A stretch of 64,000 bases of DNA. Origin: Spirodela intermedia. Lineage: Eukaryota; Streptophyta; Magnoliopsida; Alismatales; Araceae. The stretch is taken from positions 6,489,635 to 6,553,634 of the forward strand of contig LR746266.1 of assembly GCA_902729315.2 (NCBI GenBank). The letters run 5' to 3'. Position numbers and translations under genes: made by a program. The notes under the pieces were generated by a model. The model worked only from the letters and a program-made list of their open reading frames with translations. It was not told the origin of the DNA and searched no databases. Below, piece after piece: positions 1 through 12,606 of the stretch (the first letter of the stretch is position 1; the number at the start of each line of letters is the position of its first letter).

Positions 1-754
1 AACAATCATACGCGGGCCAATCTGTTTACTTTACAACAAACAGCCAATGAATTCAGCGAACAAGAAACGATAAACTGTAATTTTGCAATGAATGCCCCTT
101 AAATGGAAACGTTTTAGTTTGAAAACAGACCATTCAAGTTGCATACCTAGCTTATGAAGGCAGTTTTAGGAGACAAAAGAAGGGGCAACAGAGAACCTAA
201 GCCCTTCGATCCCAGATTACAACAGAGAAGGATAACATCAAAATGTCCAAATATTATATACTTTTTGCCAACGAGTTGAAATTACTCTGGTGATTTCTTG
301 TGACATCTGCAAAGAATAATACCATGAAGACTATTTTCAAACTGAAGGCTAGGCCAGAAGAAAAATGAGACGGCATAAAGTCTCCAGAAAACGATTTCTG
401 CAAAAGACAAATGAAAAAAGACGGGCAAATTCCTCCGTCAACAGCAATCCAACAGTTCCTGCATTTCAAGCATTGGCCAAGGTGCAGAACAGACAGTCTC
501 AAATTTGGAATGATGAGAACCTGAGTTATTAATTTTATTAATTTAAGATGTGAAAGAAAGATTACTTCCGTGTCTAAAAAGTACTGAAATCTACATTCTT
601 GGTTAATCAAGTGAGAAAAAGACGGATAATGGGAAGAAAGAGATTCAAGTTGTACAACGTTTTCACTTTCAAATTTAAGCTAATTTTTTAAAAAATCCTT
701 TAACGGGATTTTCCAGAAAAAAAATAAATATGAAGGTTTAGAAAAACCCAGCAC
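1..754. other. AT-rich stretch at the left edge, probably intron of the phosphoglycerate mutase-like gene
   Basis: The minus-strand gene has an open donor at 754 and must continue to lower coordinates. I searched this stretch in all minus frames for the expected THSGF-containing exon and did not find it. The longest open frame (610-254, minus) has no resemblance to the family. Confidence 0.5.
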
Positions 755-3700
755 CAGTTAATAAATTTGATTCCCCTAGCGGCAACATCTTCATTCGGTT
801 CCCTAACATCAGCCTTCCAGAGAACATCTTCATCATTTTCTATCTGGAAGAAAGAGATAAGCCGTTTAAGACACGTACCCAGAAAAATCAAAAGATATAC
901 AACCGGTCATTAATTCTTCATGGAACTAAATAAATATAGGACAGAACTTACCAATGAAAAATCAATTGCAGGAAAAAGAAGCTGATACTCACTTATGCTT
1001 CTCCTCTGATCACATGGGTGCACCCCCTGCAGTCATAGATATTTTTAGAAAAGTCCATTTTGTAGAAATTGACAACTGGGCAGAAAAAATTACAATGCCA
1101 TTGTACTATGTCTAGGCCCGTGAAAGGTATTATTTGACCCTAAAATATGCAGCAGCAGAAAACAGACAAATCTTGGACCAAAATATGGAATATGGGAATA
1201 TGGGAAACGAATGAACTGCCATAAAATGCTGCCCCAATTTAGTCCAAAGGATAATTTTCAAAACATGTACAAAAAGTGCTGAGGCATTTATATATCGTGT
1301 CATTCTAGACATCCAGTTTTAATAAACTCACCAAATGTTCCCGGCAGTCTTCTACCGCCAAAAATGGTGGACAATTTAGACTTGAAATCGCAGAACGAAA
1401 ACTACTCCCAGCATTGGCAATCATTAAAGGAGCCACATTCACCCCATCAGAATAGTTTTCACCTCCAAAGGCACCAACAGCAGTCTGCATAGTTCTGTGA
1501 AAGTACATACCGATGTCAACAATTAGCACACATTCTCCAGGATGATAAATGGAATTGTAAGGACTAAAAGGAAGAAAATGAAGCTTCCTGTTAACAACTA
1601 ACTGTTCACAATGACTTCACATCCGTGGGAAAATTCATCAAATTCTGCAACAAAGGCCAACAATAATATAAACTAAATAATAATAATAGGATATAACACC
1701 ATGGAAATTATAAACAAGGATTCCTAGGATGAAAGAAAGTTGTAGAATGCACTGCCATCAGCAGTCCGACTAATTTCTCTAATAGTTTTGCGATGTATCT
1801 CCCTGGAGTCCTTCCTAGTTGCACTCAATCTTAGGTGTGACCATTAACGGGGGGGCTTCCACACCCTGGTCATCATCTCACAAATCAAAAAGGTAAACTC
1901 AACACATTTTAAAAGAAATCATGCATAGAAGACACTAGCATCGAAAATGTCGGTTACGATCAATAAAAGGCAATGCAGATCAACGCTTTACTTCAGACTT
2001 TCAGAAGCTCTGTCCCTTAATAACTGAGACTTCGTAGAGCATGCAAGTACATCCACTCAAAAGGCAGTACCGAGAAGGAAAGAAGAACTTTAGTCATTCA
2101 AGAAAAAAAAAAATTAGATAAGTGGAGATAAAATAGCATTTATGAAATCAATGGACTCTTACACACGATTTAGATAAGCTATGAACTAGCTCTAATCAAG
2201 AAAAAGGCAATTGTAAAATCTCAACTATAGGTGAATTAAAAATCACAACTATTGGAAAATATGATCCTGATAAGAATGTAAGTGTTGAAGATAAAATCGG
2301 ATCTGGTACGCTGAACAGTGATGCCAGAGCCCGTAGAGAAAAAGTTATTTTATTTGAAAGAAACACAAAATAGCATTTCAAACGAAGTGGGGTCTGTTAT
2401 TTATAACAGACCCGGAAGGTTCTAGACACATAGTGACATAACTCGGAATATACTAGACATCCCGTCAACAGTCAGAAACAGCTCCCCCGCATAAAATAAT
2501 ATATTTAGGAGCTTCAATGGCAATTCCTCATAGTTTAAAGCACGAAGAGGAAAATCGTAGCATTTTCTTCATTGCCCCCCCCCCAACTCCATTTGGACCC
2601 AGACAAAAAAGAGATTTTTCAACAAAAAACATCAAATCTGTATACGGAGTTTGGCGTTTTTCTATTCCCTGTAAAAAAAATGCTGGCATGCAGGGCTCCA
2701 TCAATCAATCAATTTTCCAGACACATACAACACTGTCCCAAACACTTCAAATACAATAACATTTATCCTATTTTGTGAGCAGTGAGATGGAAACTACCTA
2801 GAGCCTAGATGTCAGTTGCTACGGTTGACTTCACAGACATTTGAAGCCTAAGTGTAAATAGTGAATGCTAGAAATCTGATTTTAATAGATTGGAAACACT
2901 ACTTTTCTTCCCTCCTCTAGTTTGTATATATATATATATATATATATATTGAACTTAAAAGATCAAAGATAGGCGTAAGCTGTACATTCTTCAGTACAAA
3001 GGAATAGCAGGAGCAGAGGGCAAAAAGAGAGCACATATCAATATCATTGGATTATCATATTCACAAACCTTTCTTGGAAATCAAACAGTTAACGTTCCAG
3101 TTGGTAGCCAGGCAATATAATTTCCATTTAACCGTTCTACAGGGTTCTAGAAAAGTGAAAATTTAGTACCCTTAGGGCTTGTTTCAACATTTTTCAAATT
3201 CCTCAAAGCTTCAAGCAGGCCCTTCGAAGGAAGTTACGACAAAGTTGTCACATACATAGCACTCGAAATATTATCCGGGAGGCAATCCATAAAATTATAT
3301 TGTTTCTCAGTTAGATCCATTAAAATATAATATCCAAGAACATAAAACATTTATATAAACTAACTGATCGTGAGACAATGATACACAAGCCACACAAGAC
3401 AAAGTAGGACGATAGCCAATTAATTGGGTGTTGTTGTCCTTCCTAGGATTAGACAGTCAACGCACAAAAAAATACATCCCGAGCTCAGTACACAAGCATT
3501 TTCCAAGATGAGTAACGAAACATACTTGTTAAAATGGATACCTTAGAAGAGGAGAAGTAATGACTAGATCGACCTTCTTAGAAAGCCCACATGATTGAAC
3601 ATGCTTACGCAAGTTATCAACCTATGTGATAGACAAACCGTTAATTCATATTGTCCCTTAAAAAATATCCGCGCATACAAATGATAAGGTTTTTTGTGCC

Positions 3701-5499
3701 AGCAAACAAAGCATTTAGATAACAATTAACGGTTCCAAGAAATGTAAAGTAAACAAAGCATTTTGTGCCGCGTAAAGTAAAGGGTTCGCATGAAATGTGG
3801 TTCTACAACCCAAAATAGTTTAAAGAAAAATTTGAAGAGCCTGTGAATTCTTCTAAAGAGGTTGAACATGAGAGGGTCATGTAATTGTTGATGCGAAATT
3901 ACATTCTGAAACCACAGTGAACAGGGAATGATAACATTTACGAATGCATAAGAAATATTTGTCTCCAAGAAACGAATGGCTGTTACAGAAAAACAAACGT
4001 CAAATTTCATGCATTGACAACATTCTGGAAAATAAACTTATAAACCGCATTCTGGAAATTTTGACCACCAAATAGAAATGTTTTTCCTATCTATGATCCA
4101 CTTAAAACATAAAGAGATGAAAAGATCCGGTAAGAGAGGTGCAAGACCATACCAACAACATAATGACCATAAAAACCTGTATTACCTGCTGCCATCCGAG
4201 AGGTGTAAGGTGAGCATCAAAAAGCACTGGAGATAAATAGGCCTTGTGGTCCTTTTCTCCTTCTACATTGTGAATTCCTTGTGCATGCCTTACCTAGGCA
4301 CCCAATTAAAATCCTACGATAAGAACCTGGTGAACCCAAACACATAAGAGTCTGGGACAGAAAGAAAGTGGATGCCACAAACCAGGTGCACGGTTTTGCA
4401 GCGGTGAGAAGGGAATAAACTAGGACATGAAGCGCCATCCATATCTGCAAGCAAAAGGTAAGAAGTAAGGAAGGCGATTCAGAGGCAATTCGACAATCTC
4501 GGTCAGCATAAAACTCAACGGCAAATAGTAAAGGAAATGTACAGTCAAAACAGATTACAAACAAAAGAAATCATCTAGCTAAAATCACGAGGAGACTTGA
4601 GTCTTTACTTCATGAACCGGCTTCCCGATTACTGTTATCTGCTGGTCCAAAGTGAGGCAAAGCAGGAGCACCGTCTTAACCCACTGGTAAAGCAGGTATT
4701 CACAGCCTGTCCCCCACAAAGCTGATCGTGAGTTCTTAGATGGAATCCCGGGCAAGGAATAACCGAGCCAACACTCGACTACAGCCAGATCCTAGACGAG
4801 GTGAAGCACCTTATCAAGTGCAACCCGTAAAATGGTCTCCAGGCGGTTCTTCCTTGCCGAAGGTAAATGAATCCGTAACCCGATGGCATTAAGGTTTCCG
4901 CGGAATAATGCCCATATGGCATCCTTTGCTTAGGCAGGAAATGGATTGGAGCTCATTAAAGTGTGGCAAAATGCTAGCGTCGTGTTTACGCTAATTTCAA
5001 GGCGAGGCAATGTTGGAGCCAACTCTGCTCTACGCATCATACCAAGTTGGGGGCCCAAGGGCTTCACGACGGTCTGAATTCAGCTTGTCCCAGCGATGCC
5101 AATGAACTAATTGTCAACGCGAGGCGGCTTTTCAGAGACGAAGGGATATTTATGAGGAACACTCCAATTCCGAGGAGAAGGAGAAAGAAAGAAGACTGGT
5201 TCGCCGGGGTGAAAAGACGACGCCGGGATAAATCAAGGAGAAGATGGAAAAACGAGGTGGAACTCCCCACCTGGAAAAGACGACACCGGCAACGATGAGG
5301 CAGCGGCGGAGAAGCAGATGAAGCGACGAGAGACTAGTGTCGTAGAGGAAGCGCGGGGCGGCGGGCGCAGAGCGGAAGCGTGGGGGAGAGGAAGGAGGCG
5401 GCGATGGACGACGCCGGCAGAAGCAGCGGTGGGATGACGATGCGGTGGGGGCGGGGAGGGGAGTGGGGAGTGGACGGACGGTTGTGGGAAAGACGGCAT
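755..5499 (-). CDS. Phosphoglycerate mutase-like (histidine phosphatase) protein, partial at left edge
   Basis: Six core exons can be read on the minus strand: 4444-4383, 4293-4186, 3621-3542, 1494-1332, 1026-952 and 843-755, with GT-AG borders and matching phases. The product follows the plant phosphoglycerate mutase-like family: HRCKTVHL, then VRHAQGIHN (the RHxxG phosphohistidine motif), LTPLGWQQ, SPLLRTMQTAVGAFGG, VEDCREHLGVHPCD and DEDVLWKADVRE. The second catalytic histidine (family motif THSGF) and the C-terminus are not found down to base 1, so the gene runs off the window. Exon 843-755 ends inside a Trp codon. An upstream open frame, 5499-5271, rich in Ser, Pro and Arg, ends at a GT donor and would splice in frame to 4444, adding a 77-residue plastid-like presequence. 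Without it the protein would start at the ATG at 4442. Family members are phosphatases of mostly unproven substrate and are usually not glycolytic enzymes. Confidence 0.85.
2921..2951. repeat. (TA)n microsatellite in an intron
   Basis: An uninterrupted run of about 13 TA units lies inside the large intron between exons 3621-3542 and 1494-1332 of the phosphoglycerate mutase-like gene. No other feature is seen in that intron. Confidence 0.9.
5271..5499 (-). CDS. Possible transit-peptide exon of the phosphoglycerate mutase-like gene
   Basis: This open frame begins with ATG at 5499 and encodes a Ser/Pro/Arg/Ala-rich stretch with almost no acidic residues, typical of a chloroplast presequence. 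It reaches an AG|GTGGGG donor at 5271 with phase 1. The next recognised acceptor is at 4444, and joining the two keeps the reading frame into MDGASC. In-frame joining has a one-in-three chance of being accidental, and the exon could instead be 5' untranslated. Confidence 0.45.
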
Positions 5500-5763
5500 C
5501 GCAGCAACTAACAGTGATTAAATAACATGGGATGCCAATGAGAATTAAAAAAAAGAGGGCGACCGATTGGCAATGCCAATGAAGTTGACTGGGTCAGGTT
5601 AGATTAGATGGGGGCCCCTCCATTTTCCGTTGACGGGGTGCTTCTCATCTTGGCGCTGGGCTGCTCACCGTTTACCCGTGGGGGGGAGGAGTAGGGTTTG
5701 GCGATCGTGCGGCTGTCGAAAGCGTCCATTAGTCCCCTCCGGAGGCGGAGAAGGAAAGGGTCA

Positions 5764-5794
<31 letters not shown>

Positions 5795-7940
5795 CGGACC
5801 ATTGCAGAAGAACACGGATTCGCTAGTGGGCACGGAGACCTCGGTGACGAAACCCCGCTACCTTGTCGCACGTCACGTCCAGCCGCTCCGGTGGCGGCAT
5901 GGATGGACGGTGGCTGTAGCCGTCTAGTTCGATGCGACGTTCTCCCTCCCCGAGCTAACTTTCGAGCCTAGGCCACGGCGCTTGCTCCATTCTTGCTCCC
6001 GCCCCACCACCTCCATCGGCCGCAGTCGTCGGGGGCTTCCACGCCTTCCAGGAGAGTTCCAAAAGTCGAAGGGGCTTCGACTCCGCAGTCGAAATGGCAG
6101 CTTGCTTCCACTTCCCCGGCGCAAAGGCCGACTGACCGCGTTTGTCGAGGGCCGCCTTCTTCGCGCCGGATGGCCGCAGTGCGCCTCCGGTGGACCAGTT
6201 AAGTGCCGACCATGGCGCTCAGACGCCCGATAAGGGAGGGGAGGCACCGGCGTTCCATACTCCCGCGAAGGGTTGACGACGGCTTGTCGACCATGCGGGC
6301 GCGGAGTTCAGTTCGGTCAACTACAGTTCGAGTCTCCGACGCAGCCGAGCGGCATGAAGGGAGGAGAACAGTGAGGAAGAGATCCCCCCCCCCCTTCCCC
6401 CCCGTGCCTGCGTGTGCCGCCGAGCATGGGCTTCCCCCGTCATTTTGGAAAGAAAACCTAAAAGCAACGCGGGAAGCGGGGATCTGATGTTGTCCCATGT
6501 TTTATCTGCCTAGCCCGAATTCCCTTCGGCACTTTGGGTTCACTCCCGGACTGCACACCGTCGAGGAGAAGCCCTGTCCCGAGAAGGGGGGAGACAGAGA
6601 GGGAGGCATCTGGTCGTCTCCTCCGGTGTCATAAGCAAGCGGGGAGGGCCGCTGTTCCTCGCGCATACAGGTTTCCTTCTGCTAGCTGGCAGGCTGGCCG
6701 CATGCAGGTGTCGCCTCCTGCTGGACGGGAGCTGGACGTAAACACGTGAAACGTCTAGGCCTCTTGTTGAACTATTTTTCTTCGATTCCGGCGGGTGCGC
6801 GACGGCCCTCGAGGCAGTAGGTGGGTCCTCCTCGAGGGAAGATTGCTCACTCGCATTCCCCTCGAACGGCGTCAATCCTAGGACCACTGCCTGACGGTCA
6901 ATCGATCTGAGTGAGATGACCCTTCTGAACAAAGTCTCGGTACAGTGCGAGTGGACAGACGGGGTTGTGCCCGGTCCTCCGCCGCATTACGCGTCGACGG
7001 GGAAGGAGATTAAGCGTACGCGCAGGTCAGCATCTTTTCATCCTCGAAGGGGTGTTCCTCGCTCCTCCCCTCCCGACGGTCCCACGGACCGCGCATCCGG
7101 TGCCCCCCCCTCCCCCCCGCCCGGTCTCCCCGCGTAAAAACCTGGCCTGTAGAAATTTTCACGCCTCCCACGCAATGCTGAGGTAACACGGAGGAGGAAG
7201 TCGCGCGATCGTCGTCTGCGGCGCTGGGGCGCCGTCGCAAGCAGTTCAGGAACGCGAAAGCAGGCAGGCGTTCAGGGCCGACTCTACGGGCAGCTCATCG
7301 CGACGAGCAGCCGTAGCCCCTCCATGTTCACTGGGCGAAGGAGCAGACGATCGGTTAGCCGTAGCCGTAGCCGCTCCATGTCCACCGTCCTCGCATGAGA
7401 ACATCGCCCCCGGGCAGCGGCTTATTTGCTTGAGGAGTTCAGAGAAGATCGGGCCATCCGGCGGAGCTGGACCCGTCGTCGAATGTTCCCGAGAGGGAGG
7501 GGGGGAACAGTGCCTACCTACATCTGATTCTGCGTCGCCCTCCGGCGGGCATGTGCGGGCACCGCTGTCCACCCGCGCGCACGGACAGGGGAGCAGCCCA
7601 AGCGGACAAATCTTACATTGCCACCCCTGGATCCGGCGAAAAGGACACCCCCCTGCGCGGACTTCCTCCACAGAGGAAGATGAAGCCAGCCAGGCACCAA
7701 AAGCAGATTCCCTTTCGGATCCTTCCGGCTGTGGGGCCGCCCCCGCCCCCTGACTCTCCCCCCTTGCTCTCTCATGGAGGCGATGTGATGTGTGCGCCTG
7801 GCCCCCCGGCGTGCGAAACCGCCTCAATGCCCGCAGGCACGGCGGCGTCATCTCTAATTACCGGGGAACAATTGTCCCCCTCGAAACCATTTGCGCCTGT
7901 ATTACTCACTGTCCATCGACCCGTCCGTCCAGCCTTCCAC
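5500..7940. other. GC-rich intergenic region between divergent genes
   Basis: This is the shared upstream region of the minus-strand phosphoglycerate mutase-like gene and the plus-strand bHLH gene. Many overlapping open frames occur on both strands because the region is GC-rich and stop codons are scarce; none shows a recognisable domain or a convincing start. It contains a (CT)n tract at about 5766-5792 and C-runs at about 6386-6402. I see no supported gene here. Confidence 0.6.
5766..5792. repeat. (CT)n microsatellite
   Basis: A perfect pyrimidine dinucleotide run of about 13 CT units lies in the divergent promoter region. CT tracts are common in plant core promoters and 5' leaders, so it may be regulatory. 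Confidence 0.85.
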
Positions 7941-7946
7941 ATAATA

Positions 7947-7958
7947 GATATATACCGG
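7947..7958 (+). promoter_or_regulatory. Putative TATA box of the bHLH gene
   Basis: GATATATACC lies about 280 bases before the ATG at 8233, followed after roughly 30 bases by a long pyrimidine-rich leader (about 7976-8035), which is typical of plant 5' untranslated regions. Position and context support a core promoter; it is not proven. Confidence 0.5.
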
Positions 7959-8232
7959 CATGCCCGCTGCAGAACCTCTCCCCCTCTCCCTCTTCTTCTT
8001 TCTCCTTCGTTCCCTTCCCTCGCCTCCCCTCCCGTTCCTCGGAGGTGTGCGCACACCTCCTATTGTGGGGGGGGGGTCCCTATTTCTTCCTCTTTGAGTC
8101 TCGCAGGATCGCTTTCCTCGCGCACAGAACGGAGGCGGGTGATGGCACAGAATGCTGGAGAAGAGTAGGCGCGAATGTGACGGAGAGGGCGAGGACAGAG
8201 TTAGCGGTAGGTGAGTGAGAACAAGAGGCGAC

Positions 8233-9946
8233 ATGGAGCTGGACGACCACGCCTTCTTGAATGAGCTTCTGGCGATGAGGAGGGAGCCATGGGATGTCTC
8301 ATTCCCCACGGCCCTGGGTGATCTCTTCTCCGCCGAGGGTGGTGGCTGCTTTGACTGTTGTTTCGACGAACCAGGCCCGATCTGCGCCGGCGCCGGAGGA
8401 GGCTTCGCACCCCTTCCCAACGCAACCACGGCTGCATATGGAGAGGTAGGGGAGCCATCGGGGCTGACCTTTGGCTGCTTCAACCCCGCGGTCATCTGCC
8501 CAACTCCGCCCATATCTTTCGGGGGCAGGTTCCTGCCTGCCGTTCCCCCTGAGGTCCAGTCTTCTTGCTCGACGTCGACCACATCCAACCCGGGAGCGGC
8601 CCTTTACCCCCTCACCTCTTCGTCCAAGGAGGACTGTAGGCCGGATCTTGAAGCTGAGGAGCTAGGTCTGATGCACGGCGTTCACAGCCAGGGGCCCGGA
8701 GGCAGGGGCAATGTCAGCGGCCGCTTGCGAGACGAAGGCCCAGTCGTCTGCAAGGTGGAGGAGCTGAACCAGTTGTCTTGCGTCGAGGGCTGCGGCACCA
8801 TCAACAGCAACGCCGCCATGGCATTTCCCCTGGCGCCATTCGACGTGGGATCCTCCTCATCGTCAGGTCCCCAGGAGGGGAAGGGCCGCGCAAAGAAGTT
8901 AGACGGTCAGCCCTCCAAGAACCTGATGGCGGAAAGGCGCCGGCGAAAGCGCCTCAACGATCGTCTTTCCATGCTCCGCTCAGTCGTCCCGAAGATCAGC
9001 AAGGTACAGCATCAGCTGGCCTTCCACCTTTCTTTTCTTTTTTTCTTTCTGAAGCGCGGGGGTGATGATATGCTTTCGCCGAGTGGGTCCTGTTTCGGAC
9101 GACATGATTGCCCTCTCGAAACCGGTCGCTTCTCATCTCCTGCCGCCGCAGTTGGCTTGGCTGGGGGACACTGGCTGTAGAGAGGGGAGGAGTCTGATCG
9201 TCATCTACGCTGCTTTGATGACTTACGTGGGTAAGGATGTTTTCAGATGGACCGGACATCGATACTGGGTGACACCATCGACTACATGAAGGAGTTGCTG
9301 GACCGGATCCAGATCCTGCGGGAGGAGATGGTGGAGCATGGCGATGACTCCTACCCATCTTCCGAGGGGCCTCCGGCGGCGGGGCTACTGAGGCTCCTGA
9401 AGGACCGCCTCAGCCACGACGAGGTTCTCATCAGGAACACGCCAAAGGTGACCAACATTCATCCGCTTGCCGAGGTGGCTGCGTGAGAAAAACAGATTTC
9501 CCTCTGCGTTATAGTCGTGTAACGCAGCGCATTCGACCGCCGGTGAGCAGTTCAATGTGGAGAGGAGGGAGACGGACACGCGGGTGGAGATGTGCTGCGC
9601 AGCGAGGGCGGGGCTGCTGCTGTCGACGGTGAACTCGCTGGAGGCGCTGGGGCTGGAGATCCAGCAGTGCGTGGTCAGCTGCTTCAACGACTTCGGAATG
9701 CACGCTTCCTGCTCCGAGGTAAGCCCGCGAAGCGCACGCTTTCACGGTTATCGTTCTGGCGCCGGCGACGCAGGTGAAATTGCTCGGAGAGTTTCCACTG
9801 TGCTCGAGGAGGACTCTCCTCCACTGATCTATCCTCCGTCTCTTTTCTTCTGGTTTAAGGACGCGAAGCAGAGGACCCTGGTAAGCACCGAAGAGATCAA
9901 GCAAACACTGTTCAGAAACGCCGGTTACGGTGGCAGGTGCGTCTAG
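8233..9946 (+). CDS. bHLH transcription factor, group IIIb (ICE1/bHLH93-like)
   Basis: Four exons, 8233-9003, 9247-9447, 9551-9718 and 9860-9946, all with GT-AG borders and phase 0, give 408 residues. The start [14 protein letters not shown] matches the conserved N-terminus of plant bHLH93/bHLH61-type proteins. The basic region and helix 1 ([16 protein letters not shown], about residues 230-245) carry the His/Asn-position, Glu and Arg residues needed for E-box binding. Helix 2 starts with [18 protein letters not shown]. The C-terminal third (from about residue 305) is the ACT-like dimerisation domain, ending [13 protein letters not shown]. The first exon also has a Gly/Ser-rich linker. Relatives act in stomatal development, cold response and gibberellin-linked flowering; which role applies here is not shown. 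An in-frame GTG at 8215 is not needed. Confidence 0.93.
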
Positions 9947-11560
9947 CGAGCCAACTTGGGACGACGGTGGAGGAAAGGTGATCTGGTTCTGTGCAGAAAA
10001 CAAGAAAATAATACAAGCCACCACTTATCTTGCCGTGGGGGAAGAGGGGGGGAGCTCACTCGGTTGACTTGTCGGGGAGGGGGGGTAGAGAGATCACGAG
10101 AAAGAAAGGCGCGTCTTGAGGACTCATCTTTACATTGTCTGGAATGCTGACAGGGCACGACCTCTCAGTCTCGAAACTCGAAGCACTTGTGACTCTCAAA
10201 CTCCGCCCTTTCCCCTTGTCTCCTTCCGCCTCCCTTTCCCTCTCTCTGTACATGCAGGACAACGAGAAAAAATTAGCTCCCGGTATACGTGCAAGAAGAG
10301 TACGAGAGAGCATATTCTATCCAGTGTGCGGCGGGCGATGGATATGGGTGCGGGAAGAGCAAATCCCGTGAAGGGTGGCGACAAGCCTACCGTGCCTTGT
10401 GCTGTCGGCGTCGGCGTACCCTTCCGGGGGTGGGTGGCGGGGTCTTCCCTACTACTTACTGTCCATGCCCGTGCCCGTAAACATGCATGAACGAACGCTG
10501 ACGAGTCGTGCGGCGATTCTCGCTTCCGACAATCGACCTGACGCCGCCGCGAGGAGAGGGGTTGCTCTGCGAGAGCATGAAGCCGATGAGGGCACTCCAA
10601 ATTTGGAGTTGAGCGGCCATTCCTTTGTTTCTTTTTTCTCTGGAATCAGGTGGAATCGTCGCGGCACCGCTGGAGATGAGGGCATGGCCACCGTGCATGC
10701 ACGACGATGCCTCTGCGGCCAACGGCAGTGCCGACATCGCCGTCCCATCGGTGAAGTCCCCACGGTTTCTGGTGTCTCGCTGAGGGGGCCCGTCCGCCGT
10801 GGAGTCTCCCTGCGGCGGCGGCTGCACGCTCGCACCCGCCGGCGATGTGGTGGGAGATTTGGTGCACTTCCCTGTGAACATCCATCCCGTCGAGAGTTAT
10901 GCTGTTCTGCGAAATCTGTTGCATCAGGTTGCTGAAAATCGAAAATCGAAAACTCATTCAAAGCTGCGCGCCCAAAATTCTATCTCGGCCGCCTCGGAGT
11001 CATCCTCCCGTGCCTCTCCTCTTCCTTGTAGGTCATCGACTGTAAGTCAGTGGTCTCTGAAGGAGATCGGGATTGAAATTCGTGTCCCAACTTTCAACGT
11101 GCGTGATATCTACCAGAATCTCATAGTTCCTCTCACAGCATTTTAGCATGCGCTCAGAACCCACTACACAAAAGCGGGTGCTCCGAGGAGTTCTACGGTA
11201 GAAAAGCATCTTCACTGTACTTGAAAACCCGAGAGGGCCGTAATACACGGGAATCAAGATTTGTTCCAGGACACCGAATCCCAACAACGTAGGCAGTCAT
11301 CTTCTCATTAGACCCTATTGATGATAACAAAATGGTTCGAATACCCACAGCGGAAGACAATACCCAAACAGGTTGCCCGCCAAGTATAGATGTGCCGAAA
11401 GAATCAGGAAAGTATGTATGTAGACGAACTTGGGGTCTTTACATGATAAATTATATGAAAAACAAAGAAATGATCCATCATAATCTACGTGGCTTGTGAA
11501 AAGAACATTCGTTGAGGGGAAGATGAGTTTCAGCATCATGTTGACTGAAAAGATGTAGCC
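9947..11560. other. Region without a supported gene
   Basis: The stretch downstream of the bHLH gene stays GC-rich to about 11.0 kb and carries several overlapping open frames on both strands (the longest are 10375-10935 plus and 10961-10452 minus). They lack recognised domains, and their composition is what random GC-rich sequence gives. Beyond 11.1 kb the sequence turns AT-rich. Confidence 0.5.
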
Positions 11561-11569
11561 ACCTTGTAA

Positions 11570-12060
11570 GTGTTCTCCTTGAAAAGAACGTGTTTTTCAC
11601 TTTAAAGAAAGCTCCCTAGCTCTACCTCTAGACGTAGGCGGATTTCTTCTAACCACATAAATCTTGGCGCATCATTTCTTAGTACTTTTTATTTGTATTT
11701 TATCTCATCATATTCACATATTTGTCATTGATTTTTTAAGCACATTCATATTTGGTGGACAACATATTTTGCGATTTGTCCTCCACAATGTGTATATGTA
11801 ATATCGTGTCAACATCAACACCTGGTATCGAAGCTCTATACGTGACATTTTATAAAGTCTAATGCTCTATAACAAAGTTTGAAGCGGCAAAATCTGATAA
11901 CATGACTGAATTTGGTTTATGGCGTTGAGAGAGTGAAGACCGTCTTAATGAAACAAGGGCTTCACGATGTTCTTCACGTTCATCATTTCTTAAAAAATAA
12001 CCTACTTGTGAGAGTTTTTTAACATGATTCATCTCAGTCATCATCACTCACCTTTCTTAC
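11570..12060 (+). mobile_element. Copia-type retrotransposon relic: LTR end, primer-binding site and gag start
   Basis: The segment at about 11,620-11,810 resembles the 3' end of a Copia LTR (GACGTAGGCGGATTTCTTC, then an AT-rich tail). It is followed by TGGTATCGAAGC at about 11,822, a slightly altered initiator-Met tRNA primer-binding site. After this a gag start can be read with a frameshift: KFEAAKSDNMTEFGLWR, then VERVKTVLMKQGLHDVL, which match the first helices of Copia gag (UBN2). The reading frame has a stop and a shift and the rest of the element is absent, so it is a dead fragment. Confidence 0.7.
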
Positions 12061-12606
12061 CTTTCTTTTTAATTAGACTCGAAAGTGATCAATTAAATTA
12101 TGGTATGATAGTTGATGGAATAATGTGCATCAATAATTGTAGACGTTGCAGTTGATTTGTGGGATAAATTAAAAGTGCCATATATGTCAACAGTATATTT
12201 TACAAATAAGTTGTATTTGTAAATTAGAACTGTTTAATGTCAGTTCACTCGATGCGAACGAACCCATCTGACTGAGCTGCATGGGCTCCTTAAAAATCCT
12301 CGCGCGTTCTGGACTCTCCTCGTGAAGCGGACGGTCCGTCCATTTATTTCCAGAAATTTGCTGGAAACGGGGGATTATTCACATTCAAATACCAGGGGTC
12401 AAACGGGTGTTTCCCAAAACCGATTCCGTCCAGCTCTCAATTATTTCTTCGTATTTACGGGACGAGGGAGGATTCTGTGGGCGGCGCCTTTATCTCTCCT
12501 TCGGGGGCGATTACCGCATCCAACCCAGCGCCGGCTGCAGAGTGCCCTCCAGAGAAACTGTACGGTCGGTCGTGGCGCCGGCGACGGCGACGGAGGATCT
12601 ACGTCT

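Noticed and set aside
8215-8232. Earlier start of the bHLH protein
   Set aside because: The in-frame codon at 8215 is GTG, and the family N-terminus (MELDDH) begins at the ATG at 8233.
10375-10961. Overlapping long frames downstream of the bHLH gene
   Set aside because: Both strands are open, with low-complexity Arg/Pro/Ala-rich products caused by high GC; no splice-consistent gene model could be made.
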